A stretch of 64,000 nucleotides of DNA, from NCBI RefSeq assembly GCF_003651245.1, contig NZ_RAPE01000002.1, positions 806,001 through 870,000 on the forward strand, in the 5' to 3' direction. The notes under the pieces were generated by a model. It saw only the letters and a program-made list of their open reading frames with translations, was not told the DNA's origin and searched no databases. Source of the DNA: Roseovarius spongiae (lineage in GTDB: Bacteria; Pseudomonadota; Alphaproteobacteria; Rhodobacterales; Rhodobacteraceae). How positions within the stretch are numbered: the first letter of the stretch is position 1; every line of letters starts with the position of its first letter. The position numbers and the translations under genes are program-made. Shown here one piece after another: positions 1 through 10,085 of this stretch.

Positions 1-89
1 CGCTTCGCGCCGCGGATCGCGTGGCGCAGATCCTCGGGCGCGAGGTCGTTGAAATAGGCGGTGATCGCGCCATCGAAGGGCAGGGTCAT
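1..89 (-). CDS. Partial N-terminus of a probable polyphosphate kinase 2 family protein
   Basis: Only the first 29 codons lie in the window; the gene runs off the left edge. The peptide begins MTLPFDGAITAYFNDLAP and continues into a basic helix. From memory this resembles the start of short-chain PPK2-type polyphosphate:nucleotide phosphotransferases of Rhodobacteraceae, which open with a similar LPFDGAI phrase. An AAAGGA Shine-Dalgarno sits about 8 bases before the ATG. No catalytic motif (Walker A or B) is visible in the fragment, so the family call is a recognition guess; the reading frame and start are better supported. Confidence 0.45.
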   Translation of the reverse strand, partial: MTLPFDGAITAYFNDLAPEDLRHAIRGAK

Positions 90-130
90 CGGCTGGTCCT
101 TTTGCGCGGCACTATGGCGGCTGCGCGGAA

Positions 131-1108
131 CTAGCGCAATCCGGCCCGGGCGGCGGCGCGGTCAATCGCGGCGACGCTGGCGGCGGGATCGGCGTGGTGC
201 GGCATGTGGCCGACGCCGTCCAGCCGGGTCAGGCGCGCATCGCGCAACTGATCGACCAGCACTTCGGAATGAATGGACAGGCCGACGGTGGCGTCGGCGG
301 CGCCGTGCAGGATCTCGACCGGCATGGTCAGCGCGTCGCGGTAACGTTGCGACATCTCCACGATATGCGGGCGCAGGGTGCGGACCTGTTGACCGTTGGC
401 GCGCAGCGCCGCGCGGCGCAGGGTGAGGCCCGGACCGATGTGGTTCGCATAGCCCGCTGGCGCGGGCTGCGGCGCGAAGACGCCTTCGAGCGCGCTCTCG
501 ATCTGCGCCTTGCTTGCAAGCGCGGTGATGGCCGGAACGACGACTGCGCCGCCGAGCGCCGACCCGGTCACGTCATAGAAAAACCCGAGATCGCCGGGCC
601 AGGGGTTCGACACGGGGGCGAGGAGGACCAGCGCGGCGGTGTCGTCGGGCCGCGAAAGCCCCCAGGCCAGCGCCACCGCCCCGCCGTAGGAATGGCCCAG
701 CACGATCGGGTTGCGCACCCCCAGCCGGTCCGCCGCCGCCTGGAGAAGCGCGGCCTGCTCCTGTGGGCTCTCGCCCTGCGCGCCGCCGGGGCCGCCGTAG
801 CCGGGCAGGCGCCCGGTCCAGCCCAGGCCGGGGCGGTCGAAGGCGATGACGCGGTAGCGTTCGGTGAGCCGCCCGGTCAGCTGGTAGGTGAAATCGCGCA
901 GGTTGCCGCCCGCGCCGTGGATCAGCACGAGGTCAGGACCGGAGCCGCGCACCCAGGCGTGCACGCGCGTGCCGTCCACGTCGATCAGCCGGCCGACGGG
1001 CGGATAGGCGCGCTGCGCCTCGCGCTCGCGCTTTTGCGTCAACGCGGCACAGCCCGCGATCAGCATGAGCAGCGTCCCAAGCGCGATCCACGTCATCCTG
1101 GCCAGCAT
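131..1108 (-). CDS. Alpha/beta hydrolase, predicted lipoprotein
   Basis: A 325-residue alpha/beta-fold hydrolase. The N-terminus has a hydrophobic stretch ending in LIAGC, a lipobox, so the mature protein is probably lipid-anchored in the envelope. Family motifs occur in order: oxyanion-loop HGAGG, nucleophile elbow GHSYGG (Ser), a late LHGAADATV segment carrying the probable acid, and GVGHMPHH with the catalytic His. The start at 1108 is chosen because AGAGAGGAG lies about 7 bases upstream and the lipoprotein signal begins there; longer reading runs into metA. It lies 25 bases downstream of metA on the same strand and could be co-transcribed. The substrate is unknown. Confidence 0.85.
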   Translation of the reverse strand: MLARMTWIALGTLLMLIAGCAALTQKREREAQRAYPPVGRLIDVDGTRVHAWVRGSGPDLVLIHGAGGNLRDFTYQLTGRLTERYRVIAFDRPGLGWTGRLPGYGGPGGAQGESPQEQAALLQAAADRLGVRNPIVLGHSYGGAVALAWGLSRPDDTAALVLLAPVSNPWPGDLGFFYDVTGSALGGAVVVPAITALASKAQIESALEGVFAPQPAPAGYANHIGPGLTLRRAALRANGQQVRTLRPHIVEMSQRYRDALTMPVEILHGAADATVGLSIHSEVLVDQLRDARLTRLDGVGHMPHHADPAASVAAIDRAAARAGLR

Positions 1109-1133
1109 CGCCGGCTCCTCTCTCGGTTGCCGT

Positions 1134-2066
1134 TCAGGACGGGCCCAGCCCGATCTGCGACATGTCAAACGGCGTGGTCTGATAAATCTGGTTGATCCAG
1201 TTGCCGTAGAGCAGATGCGCGTGGCTGCGCCAGCGGTTCTGCGGCGTGCGGGCGGGATCGTCGCCGGGATAGTAATTCCCGGGCACGTTGATCGGCGCGC
1301 CCTGCGCGATGTCGCGGTCGTATTCCTGCTTGAGCGTGTCGCTGTCGTATTCCAGGTGGTTGAAGATATAGAGCGCGCGCCGCGCCGGATCCTCGACCAG
1401 GCAGGGACCGACTTCGTCACTGTAAAGCAGCGTGGTGAGGCCGGGCGCGGCGTCGATCTCGGCCTGGCGCATCTCGGTCCAGCGGCTCACGGGGATGACG
1501 CAATCGTCCGAGAACCCGCGCAGGTAGGGCGACGCTGGGTGCATGTTGCGGTGCCGGAAGCAGCCGAACGCCTTGGCGGGCAGCATGTGTTTGTCGATCC
1601 CGTGGAAATGGTTGATCATCGCCATTCCGCCCCAGCAGACGCCGAAGGTGGAATGCACATGGGTCTGCGTCCAGTCGAAGACGCGGCGCAATTCGTCCCA
1701 GTAGGTGACCTCGTCGAAATCGAGATGCTCGATCGGGGCGCCGGTGATGATCAGCCCGTCGAACCGCTCATCGCTCGCCTCGACCTTGGCGAAGGGGCGA
1801 TAGAAGCTCTCCATGTGCGCAACCGACGCGGTCTTGGTCTGGTGCTCGGTCATGCGGATCAGGCTCAACTCGATCTGGAGCGGCGTCGCCCCGATGAGGC
1901 GCGCGAACTGCGTCTCGGTCTGGATTTTCTTGGGCATCAGGTTGAGCAGCGCGATGTGCAGCGGGCGGATGTCCTGGCGGGCCGCGAGGTCCTCGTCCAT
2001 GACCATGACGCCTTCGCGCGTGAGCACGTCATAGGCGGGCAGGTCGGCTGGAATCTTGATCGGCAT
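1134..2066 (-). CDS. metAA: Homoserine O-acetyltransferase (MetA-type)
   Basis: A 310-residue enzyme that acylates the hydroxyl of L-homoserine in methionine synthesis. The GVCWGGMA segment carries the nucleophilic Cys, and [10 protein letters not shown] carries the catalytic His and Glu of the Cys-His-Glu triad. The phrase GAPIEHLDF has Glu where succinyl-specific enzymes such as E. coli MetA have Gly; that residue is reported to select acetyl-CoA, so acetyl transfer is favoured. The MPIKIP start at 2066 is the usual family start; an in-frame upstream ATG would add 20 unusual residues. It follows the ATPase gene by 34 bases, so no room exists for a SAM riboswitch directly in front. Confidence 0.93.
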   Translation of the reverse strand: MPIKIPADLPAYDVLTREGVMVMDEDLAARQDIRPLHIALLNLMPKKIQTETQFARLIGATPLQIELSLIRMTEHQTKTASVAHMESFYRPFAKVEASDERFDGLIITGAPIEHLDFDEVTYWDELRRVFDWTQTHVHSTFGVCWGGMAMINHFHGIDKHMLPAKAFGCFRHRNMHPASPYLRGFSDDCVIPVSRWTEMRQAEIDAAPGLTTLLYSDEVGPCLVEDPARRALYIFNHLEYDSDTLKQEYDRDIAQGAPINVPGNYYPGDDPARTPQNRWRSHAHLLYGNWINQIYQTTPFDMSQIGLGPS

Positions 2067-2100
2067 GTGCTGGCCTCGAACGAATGGCGGAGGGTATTGG

Positions 2101-2970
2101 TTAGGCGGTTGCGGCGTGACGCTCAAGGGCGGCGGCGATCAGCGCGTCGAACCCGGCGGCGTCGCGGACGCCGGCGACCTTGTCCGCCTCGAGCGTGACG
2201 CCCCATTTGGACATCGCCTCGTAACGGGGCGCGCGATGGGCAAGGGCGCGGGCGTAGGTCCAGCGGATGAAGGAATCCGGGTCAACATCTTCCGGCAGGA
2301 CATTGTTTTCACGCAAATATTGATCCCACGCGTCGCCGAGGAACTCGGGCTGATACGCCATCGGCTTTGGCGCGCGGTCGAACCGGCGGATCAGTTCCTG
2401 CGTATGCGCCTCCGTGCCCTTGAGACGAACCAGCAGACAGTGGCGGGACAGTTCCTGCAGCAGCGGGTCGTCGGGATCGTCGCCATCCACCCATTCGCAG
2501 ATCGACCCGCCGGTGTCGCAGATGAAATGCGGATAGCCATAGAGCGTCTGCGCGCGCTCGATGAAATATCCCGTGTCGCGCAGCGCGGAGATCTCGGCGC
2601 GGCGGAACTGTTCCTGGCGGCGGCGGAACTCTTGGATCGGGATGCCGCCCCTGGCTTCGTCGCCGGGCTTGCCCAGGTAGGTCGAGACCGGCGCGAGGTT
2701 GTCGAAGGTGATGTTGGAGCCGATGTAAATCGAATCCGACAGCAGCAGATCGCGCAGGAAAGGCACCTGCATGGCGTGCGCCTTGGCGTTGTCGGCAATG
2801 AGTTCGCCCATGTAGCGGGTGCCGATGCGATAGTCGATCGAGTAGTGGAACCAGCCGCCCGAAGCGCGCAGCATGTTGGAAAGATAGGTCTTGCCCAGCC
2901 CCGACATGCCGTAAAGCAGCACCCGCTTGTGCGGGGCGTCGCGCCAGTCCTGCGCGGTTTGATAGATCAT
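2101..2970 (-). CDS. P-loop ATPase of unknown role next to metA
   Basis: A 289-residue protein with a Walker A-like GMSGLGKT near residue 21 and a region with an ICDTGGS motif that may form part of the nucleotide site. It looks like the conserved small ATPase found beside metA in Rhodobacteraceae; its biochemical function is not known to me. The start at 2970 (MIYQTAQDW) has a strong GGAGGG ribosome site 6 bases away, which decides against a longer start in frame. It is upstream of metA by 34 bases on the same strand, and probably forms one operon with metA and possibly the lipoprotein hydrolase. Confidence 0.75.
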   Translation of the reverse strand: MIYQTAQDWRDAPHKRVLLYGMSGLGKTYLSNMLRASGGWFHYSIDYRIGTRYMGELIADNAKAHAMQVPFLRDLLLSDSIYIGSNITFDNLAPVSTYLGKPGDEARGGIPIQEFRRRQEQFRRAEISALRDTGYFIERAQTLYGYPHFICDTGGSICEWVDGDDPDDPLLQELSRHCLLVRLKGTEAHTQELIRRFDRAPKPMAYQPEFLGDAWDQYLRENNVLPEDVDPDSFIRWTYARALAHRAPRYEAMSKWGVTLEADKVAGVRDAAGFDALIAAALERHAATA

Positions 2971-3051
2971 CGCCGTCCCTCCGGTTCCATCCGTCCTAGC
3001 CAGCGCGCCGGGCGGCGTCAAATCCATTCGCGGGGCGGGCGGGCGCGCATG

Positions 3052-3082
3052 AAAAAGCCCCGCGAACCATGTCCGCGGGGCC
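3052..3082 (-). terminator. Rho-independent terminator after the FadL-like gene
   Basis: On the minus strand an 8-base stem GCCCCGCG/CGCGGGGC with a 9-base loop is followed by a run of five T. It lies just past the stop codon at 3107 of the outer-membrane protein gene and before the metA-side operon. Confidence 0.8.
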
Positions 3083-3106
3083 TTGCCGTCCGTTGCCGAA
3101 GGGCGA

Positions 3107-4174
3107 TCAGAAGCGCAGGCCGACCTTGACGCCCGCCGCGACCGCGTCGTTGCCCGAGAAGTTGGCGCCGATGGTGGTGTTGGCGCTGCCCACGTCGATA
3201 TACTTGATGCCGGTGGTCACGTCCCAGTGCTCGGTCGAGTACTTGGCGGCCAGCCCGTAGCTGATGAAGCCGTCACGGCCCGACAAGTTGCCGACGGTGT
3301 CGCCCCGGTCCTCTTCGTAACCGACGGTGAAGGCGCCGGACCAGTTCTCGGTGAACCGGTGGCCCACCCCGACTTCGTAGGTCCAGATATCCGACGGCTC
3401 GCTCGCGAGCGCCACCACGCCGCCGGCGAAATCCATCGGGCGGATTTCGAACTTGCTCCACTCCTGCCAGCGGGCGGAGCCGAACACGATGGTGTTCTGC
3501 GCGACGCCCGTCTGCGCATGCAGCGTCACCGCCTGCGGGATCTCGACCTTGAACTCGGTCCCGGCGTTGTCGCGGAAGTCGTGTTCGATCTTGGATTCGT
3601 AGGTCAGCGCCACCTTGAGCGCGATATCGGGGATCTGGTAGGCCGCGCCGAGCACGTAACCGACCTGGTAATCCTTGTCGACGGTCAGGTTGTAGGCCGG
3701 GGGCAGGGGCAGGCCGGCGGTGCGGATGGCGACGTTGCCGCTCAGCGATTGCACGCGCAGACCGCCATAGGCGCTGATCCGATCGGTGAAGTTGTATTTC
3801 GCCAGCCCGGTCACGGCGAGCGAGTTCACCTCGGCGTTCGTGCCCGCGAAGGGATAGCCGGTGCCGGGCGCATAGCTCACGTTGGCGCCGACGGGTTCCT
3901 GGGCGTAGAGAGCGAAGGACAGTTTCTCGTTATACTGGTGCTTCCAGCCGAGCGAGAAGTTCTGGTAGGTCGACTGGATGTTGCCCGACCCGACCGCGCC
4001 GCCGACGGAGCCCGAAACGTTGGGCGAAACGGTCGCGGCGTTGAACTCGACATAATTCTTGCCCTTCTCGAACAGGATCTGGGACCGGTCGATATCACGC
4101 TGAATGCCGCCGGCGGAGACGGAACCCGCGATGAGGGTCAGGGCCGTGGTGCAGTAAAGAACACTCGATTTCAT
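3107..4174 (-). CDS. OMPP1/FadL/TodX-type outer-membrane transport protein
   Basis: A 355-residue predicted beta-barrel. A signal peptide (MKSSVLYCTTALTLIAGSVSA) is followed by alternating amphipathic strands typical of FadL-family porins, and the chain ends in GLRF with the C-terminal Phe used by the BAM complex. FadL relatives import long-chain fatty acids or other hydrophobic compounds across the outer membrane. It is somewhat shorter than E. coli FadL, as is common for alphaproteobacterial members. GGAGGAG sits before the ATG at 4174. It is monocistronic, with its own terminator. The ligand cannot be told from sequence. Confidence 0.85.
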   Translation of the reverse strand: MKSSVLYCTTALTLIAGSVSAGGIQRDIDRSQILFEKGKNYVEFNAATVSPNVSGSVGGAVGSGNIQSTYQNFSLGWKHQYNEKLSFALYAQEPVGANVSYAPGTGYPFAGTNAEVNSLAVTGLAKYNFTDRISAYGGLRVQSLSGNVAIRTAGLPLPPAYNLTVDKDYQVGYVLGAAYQIPDIALKVALTYESKIEHDFRDNAGTEFKVEIPQAVTLHAQTGVAQNTIVFGSARWQEWSKFEIRPMDFAGGVVALASEPSDIWTYEVGVGHRFTENWSGAFTVGYEEDRGDTVGNLSGRDGFISYGLAAKYSTEHWDVTTGIKYIDVGSANTTIGANFSGNDAVAAGVKVGLRF

Positions 4175-4303
4175 GGGACGCTCCTCCAGAACTTTGGCTG
4201 GAAGATACCGGGGCGCGGCGCCTCGCGGAACATTGACGCCGCGTCATATTTATTTGAGCGGCAGGCGCGATGCGAAAAAGTCACAGCGCAGCCTGTGGTT
4301 GAG

Positions 4304-5194
4304 TCACCGCGCCACCGCGCGCCGGGCGCGGGTTTCGTGGTAGATGTTCGCGTAATTGGCGCCGAAGATGATCAACGCGCCGATCAGCACGTAGGCGTCC
4401 ACCGGCTCTGCGTAGAACAGCAGCCCGACGACGGCGATCAGGGGCAGGCGCGCGAAATCGATCGGCAACACCACCGCCGCCGGGGCGAGCGACAGCGCCT
4501 TGGTCAGGCACAGATGCGCCGCCAGCCCGCAAAACCCGATCACCGCCAGCCACGGCAGCGACGCGGCCGAAGGCAGCGCAATATCCCCGTCGAACCCCGC
4601 GCAGACGAGGCCGAAGAGGGTCTGCAACACGGTCATGTAGATCAGGATCGAAGTCAGCGTCTCGGTCCGCGTCAGAAGGCGCGTGAAGACGGCCGTGAAG
4701 GCAAAGCCGACAGCGGCGGCGGCGGCCGCCAGAACGCCGATATCGAGCGCGCCGGCGCCGGGGCGCGTCACGATCAGGATGCCGATGAACCCGGCGAAGG
4801 CCGCCAGCGCGCGCATCCGCGTGAGCCGTTCTCCGAGAATCAGCGACGCGAGCAGAAGCGCCCAGAGCGGCCCGGTGAATTCAAGCGCGAAGACCTGCGC
4901 CAGCGGTATCATCGTGATCGCGAGGAACCACAGGTTCTGCCCGGTGAAATGGCAGACGTTGCGAATGAGATGCAGCCCGATCCGCCGCGGGCGCACCTGG
5001 TAGAGCGTTCCCGTCAATGACCCGGCGACCAGCATGATGATCACGCCCACCACGCTGCGGTAGAGCATGATCTCGAACGTATCGAGCTCGAAGCTGACCG
5101 CCCGCCCGGCCACCGCCATCAGCGAGAAGGCGATGATCGAACCGGCCATCCACACGGCCGCGCGCAGGATGGCGGCAGGGTCGCTCTGCATCAT
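4304..5194 (-). CDS. EamA/DMT-superfamily membrane transporter
   Basis: A 296-residue inner-membrane protein with about ten hydrophobic segments arranged as two EamA repeats, the layout of the drug/metabolite exporter superfamily. The first repeat contains FTGPLWALLLASLILGE and the second APAAVVLPIDFARLPL, both positions conserved in this family. Substrate families include amino acids, riboflavin and S-adenosylmethionine, and nothing here singles one out. Two adjacent Met codons (5194 and 5191) could start translation; the first is used. It lies 60 bases downstream of the FkbM-like gene on the same strand. Confidence 0.85.
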   Translation of the reverse strand: MMQSDPAAILRAAVWMAGSIIAFSLMAVAGRAVSFELDTFEIMLYRSVVGVIIMLVAGSLTGTLYQVRPRRIGLHLIRNVCHFTGQNLWFLAITMIPLAQVFALEFTGPLWALLLASLILGERLTRMRALAAFAGFIGILIVTRPGAGALDIGVLAAAAAAVGFAFTAVFTRLLTRTETLTSILIYMTVLQTLFGLVCAGFDGDIALPSAASLPWLAVIGFCGLAAHLCLTKALSLAPAAVVLPIDFARLPLIAVVGLLFYAEPVDAYVLIGALIIFGANYANIYHETRARRAVAR

Positions 5195-5254
5195 GGTTGC
5201 AGGCGCGGCCGATTGCGAGGGTTGAGACGGCGTTTCATGCGGAACGTGATGATT

Positions 5255-6151
5255 TCAGTAAGTCAGCTTTCGCAGGGCGCGCCGGAACAGCCACCATGGA
5301 CGAAAGACGTGAAAGGCCGCCTTCTGCATGGGCGAAAAATCCTCGGGGAAGGTGCGCAGGTAGCGCGGAATGATCTGGAGGTCGTCCACGGACAAAGGCA
5401 GATAGTGCCAGTTGTGCAGCCTGCCTTCGGAAGTGCACATGACGGTGCCGTCAAAGGCGACGAAGAAAACCTGCCGCCCGGATTCGCCCACCAGTTCGGG
5501 GAGCGTGGGCCGCTCGTCGCCCAGGACCTTCCCGGCCAGGTCGTCCCGGACGGCGATCAGGTTGGTCAGCGTGACCGCGACGGTCGTGTATCCCTTATCC
5601 TTGGCGAGATCGTCGAGCGCGCGCACGCCGTTGCCGTGCTTGACCGAGAAGTCGCGCGGCTGGATATAGGCCACTTCGACCGGGATCGAGGGGTTCAACT
5701 CGACGACGACGATCTTCGGGCGGAAGCGTTTCAGGCTGTCCCAGATGTGATAGTCGCACCCGTCCACGTCCACGGACAGAAGGTCGAAATCCTCCGGGAT
5801 GTCGGTGCGCCCGAGGATCGCGTCGAGGCTGTTTTCCCCTTCGAAATGGACGAATTGGCAGACCTTGACCACGTCGTCCGAAGGGATGTTGCGACACAGC
5901 TCCTCATAGCGGGTGCGGTCGCCCTCGATCAGCACCGCGCGCCAGTCGTGATTCGCGATCAGGTTGTAGGTGTTCGACAGGTGCTTGCCGTCCCATGCGC
6001 CGAATTCGACGCACCATTTCGGGCGATCCTCGCCGTCGATCTCCAGCCGCTTGAGGATCTCGGCGATGACCCCGTCCTCGCCGAACTGGGAATGGACGTT
6101 GCGGGCGTAACCTGCGAGCGGGGGCGGTGCTGCGTTCATTGCTTCTTCCAT
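5255..6151 (-). CDS. FkbM-like SAM-dependent methyltransferase
   Basis: A 298-residue protein with a Rossmann-type methyltransferase core: CVEFGAWDGKHLSNT as motif I, VLIEGDRTRYEEL at the strand-2 acidic residue, and LLSVDVDGCDYHIW at the DVDG site seen in FkbM-type enzymes. It could methylate a sugar or polysaccharide hydroxyl, but no acceptor is indicated. The start at 6151 is chosen for GGAGGA 5 bases upstream; an in-frame ATG further upstream lies inside guaA. It sits 25 bases after guaA, so read-through co-expression is likely although no functional link is apparent. Confidence 0.72.
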   Translation of the reverse strand: MEEAMNAAPPPLAGYARNVHSQFGEDGVIAEILKRLEIDGEDRPKWCVEFGAWDGKHLSNTYNLIANHDWRAVLIEGDRTRYEELCRNIPSDDVVKVCQFVHFEGENSLDAILGRTDIPEDFDLLSVDVDGCDYHIWDSLKRFRPKIVVVELNPSIPVEVAYIQPRDFSVKHGNGVRALDDLAKDKGYTTVAVTLTNLIAVRDDLAGKVLGDERPTLPELVGESGRQVFFVAFDGTVMCTSEGRLHNWHYLPLSVDDLQIIPRYLRTFPEDFSPMQKAAFHVFRPWWLFRRALRKLTY

Positions 6152-6176
6152 CGTTTTCCTCCGGGGGCGGGCGGTT

Positions 6177-7739
<1,563 letters not shown>

Positions 7740-7898
7740 GAACGCCTAGTAGGGCGCGGGGCGGCCCAAGGCAAGAGGCGCGGCGATGTCGCTTTCTCAC
7801 CGCAAGCGCCGGATACACGCCGTGGCGGGACGCGGGCGTCGGATACCTTTGATGGATCATGACGCTCGGAAACGGGCGCACAACCGGACATAGGGTAA

Positions 7899-9449
7899 AT
7901 GGACATGGCCGAAGCAGCAGCACGACGCAGGGCAAGGGGCGGCGGCGGCGCCGCGCGGCGCGCGGAGCGCACCGCCGTCAGCGTCGAGACCGCGAAATAC
8001 ATCGAGCGCAACATCCCGCTCTACGAGCCTCTGAACGAAGAGACGCTCGAGATCATCGAGGCCAACGCCGAGACCGTGCTGGCCGAGGTGGGCGTCAATT
8101 TCGTCAACAACCCCGCCGCGCTCGACCGCTGGCGGGACGCCGGCGCCGAGATCGACGGAGAGCGCGTGCGCATCCCCCGCGGCCTTGCCCGCAAGCTCTG
8201 CGAAACCGCGCCATCGCGCATCCTCCAGCACGCGCGCAATCCCGAACGCAATGTCGAGATCGGGGGCGACACGCTCGTCTGCGCGCCGGTCTACGGCCCG
8301 CCTTTCGTGCGCGACATGGATGGCGGGCGGCGCTACGCGACGATGGAGGATTTCCACAAGTTCGTAAAGCTCGGCTACATGTCGAAATGGCTGCACCACT
8401 CGGGCGGCACGGTCTGCGAGCCGACCGACGTGCCCGTCAACAAGCGCCACCTCGACATGCTGCTTGCGCACATGACCCTGTCGGACAAGCCCTTCATGGG
8501 TTCGGTCACCGAACCCAGCCGCGCGCAGGACAGCGTCGAGATGTGCGAGATCCTCTTCGGCCGCGAATTCGTGCAGGAAAACACGGTGATGACCTCGCTC
8601 ATCAACGTCAACTCCCCGCTGACTTTCGATGACGTCATGATGGGCGCGCTCGAGGTCTATGCGCGCAACAACCAGGCCTGCATCATCTCGCCCTTCATCG
8701 TCGGCGGCGCGATGGCGCCCACCTCGGTCGTCGGCACGCTGACGCAGGTGCTGGCCGAGGTGCTGGCCGGCATCGCCTACAGCCAGCTGATCCGCCCCGG
8801 CGCGCCGGTGATCTTCGGCGCCTTCGTGACCTCGATCGACATGAACTCGGGCGCGCCCACCTTCGGCACGCCCGAGGCGAGCCTGATCCTCTACGGCGCG
8901 GGGCAACTGGCGCGGCGCATGGGATTGCCCTACCGCTCGGGCGGGGGGCTGTGCGGTTCCAAGCTGCCCGATGCGCAGGCGGGTTACGAGGCGGCGCATA
9001 CCCATAACGCGGTGCTGCTGGGGGGCGTGAACTTCATGCTGCACGCCTGCGGCTGGCTCGAGGGCGGGCTGGTCTCGAGCTTCGAGAAATTCGTGATGGA
9101 CGCCGACCAGCTCGGCGTGCTGCACCACATGGCGCGCGGGGTTGCGGCGGACGAGAACGGCCAGGCGATGGACGCCATCCGCGAGGTCGGTCCCGGCGGG
9201 CATTACCTGGGCTGCGCGCATACGCAGGCGAATTTCAAGACCGCCTTCTGGCGCACCGACCTGCTCGATTACAAGCCCTACGAGACATGGGAGGAAGAAG
9301 GCGCGCGCGACACGATGACCCTCGCCAACCTGCGCATGCGCCGACTGCTGGACAGCTACCAGCAGCCCGCGCTCGATCCGGCCATCGCCGAGGCGCTGGA
9401 CGACTACGTCGCGCGCAAGAAGGCCTCGATGCCGGACGCCTTCATCTGA
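7899..9449 (+). CDS. MttB-family corrinoid methyltransferase, without pyrrolysine codon
   Basis: A 516-residue member of the trimethylamine methyltransferase (MttB) superfamily. The frame is open throughout, so it is one of the pyrrolysine-free homologues, some of which demethylate glycine betaine or other quaternary amines and pass the methyl group to a corrinoid protein. Recognisable segments include GLCGSKLPDAQAGYE and PFIVGGAMAPTS. The N-terminus is Arg/Ala-rich. Starts at 7899 and 7905 are both possible; the ribosome site is weak. It is alone between divergent guaA and a convergent DUF6477 gene, with no corrinoid protein or MtgA-type partner in the window. Confidence 0.88.
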   Translation: MDMAEAAARRRARGGGGAARRAERTAVSVETAKYIERNIPLYEPLNEETLEIIEANAETVLAEVGVNFVNNPAALDRWRDAGAEIDGERVRIPRGLARKLCETAPSRILQHARNPERNVEIGGDTLVCAPVYGPPFVRDMDGGRRYATMEDFHKFVKLGYMSKWLHHSGGTVCEPTDVPVNKRHLDMLLAHMTLSDKPFMGSVTEPSRAQDSVEMCEILFGREFVQENTVMTSLINVNSPLTFDDVMMGALEVYARNNQACIISPFIVGGAMAPTSVVGTLTQVLAEVLAGIAYSQLIRPGAPVIFGAFVTSIDMNSGAPTFGTPEASLILYGAGQLARRMGLPYRSGGGLCGSKLPDAQAGYEAAHTHNAVLLGGVNFMLHACGWLEGGLVSSFEKFVMDADQLGVLHHMARGVAADENGQAMDAIREVGPGGHYLGCAHTQANFKTAFWRTDLLDYKPYETWEEEGARDTMTLANLRMRRLLDSYQQPALDPAIAEALDDYVARKKASMPDAFI

Positions 9450-9463
9450 TCGGGACGACCTGA

Positions 9464-9492
9464 CCGGGCCAGCGGCGGCGCCGATGGCCCGG
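9464..9492. terminator. Hairpin between convergent mttB-like and DUF6477 genes
   Basis: An 8-base inverted repeat CCGGGCCA/TGGCCCGG with a 13-base loop fills the short space between two convergent stop codons. It has no T tract, so it may act as a weak bidirectional terminator or simply a stabilising stem. Confidence 0.4.
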
Positions 9493-9494
9493 CG

Positions 9495-9794
9495 TCATTT
9501 GACCGTGCTGGGACGGGCGGCCTGCAGGATGCGGGCCTCGCCCATCATCGCGATGAGGATATCGACGTGACGCGCCGCCGAGTAGGCGGCGCTTCCGCCC
9601 TGGCGCTGCTCCTCGAGCGTCGCTTCCATTTCCACGAGGCCGATCAGCGCGGCGCCGCTGCGGGGCAGGGGACCATGACCGAGATGGCGGCGCAGATGCG
9701 CCTCGCGGCGATACTCTGCCGCGCCGATGCGCGCGGCGCGGATCAGGATGCGGGGGCGGCGCAGGGACGCGAGCATGTTCATTACGTCTTTCAT
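9495..9794 (-). CDS. DUF6477 family protein
   Basis: A 99-residue basic, helical protein with LRRPRILIRAARIG near the N-terminus and YSAARHVDILIAMMGEARIL near the C-terminus, a pattern I associate with DUF6477, a Rhodobacteraceae family of unknown function. The start at 9794 (MKDVMNML) is preceded by GGGAGAAC; an earlier in-frame Met would add 14 residues. It is divergent from the DUF6456 gene, and the shared 291-base region holds several possible regulatory motifs, suggesting the two are regulated together. No catalytic motif is visible. Confidence 0.72.
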   Translation of the reverse strand: MKDVMNMLASLRRPRILIRAARIGAAEYRREAHLRRHLGHGPLPRSGAALIGLVEMEATLEEQRQGGSAAYSAARHVDILIAMMGEARILQAARPSTVK

Positions 9795-10085
9795 GATGTT
9801 CTCCCGAATGTGGCGTATCGAAGTTACACAACTCATGCGGGTGTTGCGTTTTTCAAAAGATCAGCGAACGCCCTGATTCAACTTTGTTTACTATCTGGCA
9901 ACGATTGTTGACGAGTTCGAAACGATTAACGAACCGGTAACAATTGCTCGCATAGGTTGCGTTCGCTGCTGTGGATAAGTCTGTGGATCGTCTTGGGGCG
10001 CCCACGGATCTGGATTGGGAAAACAAGACGGGCATGCCTGCCGATGGCGGGCCAGGCGCCGCGCTCGCTTTCGAAAGGGTAGCAG
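9795..10085. promoter_or_regulatory. Divergent regulatory region with DnaA box and CtrA-like site
   Basis: This AT-richer gap separates two divergent genes. TGTGGATAA at 9970-9978 is the exact complement of the DnaA-box consensus TTATCCACA, with a weaker copy (TGTGGATCG) at 9982-9990. TTAA-N7-GTAA at 9926-9940 matches the CtrA pattern TTAA-N7-TTAA at seven of eight fixed bases. GATTC at 9875-9879 is a GANTC (CcrM methylation) site. Each short motif can occur by chance; their clustering is the notable point. Confidence 0.4.

Noticed and set aside
194..1195. Long plus-strand open frame opposite the lipoprotein hydrolase
   Set aside because: It is antisense to a well-supported hydrolase and metA end, has Gly/Arg/His-rich composition typical of a shadow frame in GC-rich DNA, and shows no domain.
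2067..2100. SAM riboswitch before metA
   Set aside because: Only 34 bases separate the ATPase stop from metA, too short for a SAM-II aptamer, and no matching fold is visible.
3083..5020. 645-codon plus-strand open frame
   Set aside because: It is opposite the FadL-like and EamA genes, both of which have clear motifs and ribosome sites; the frame has no recognisable domain.
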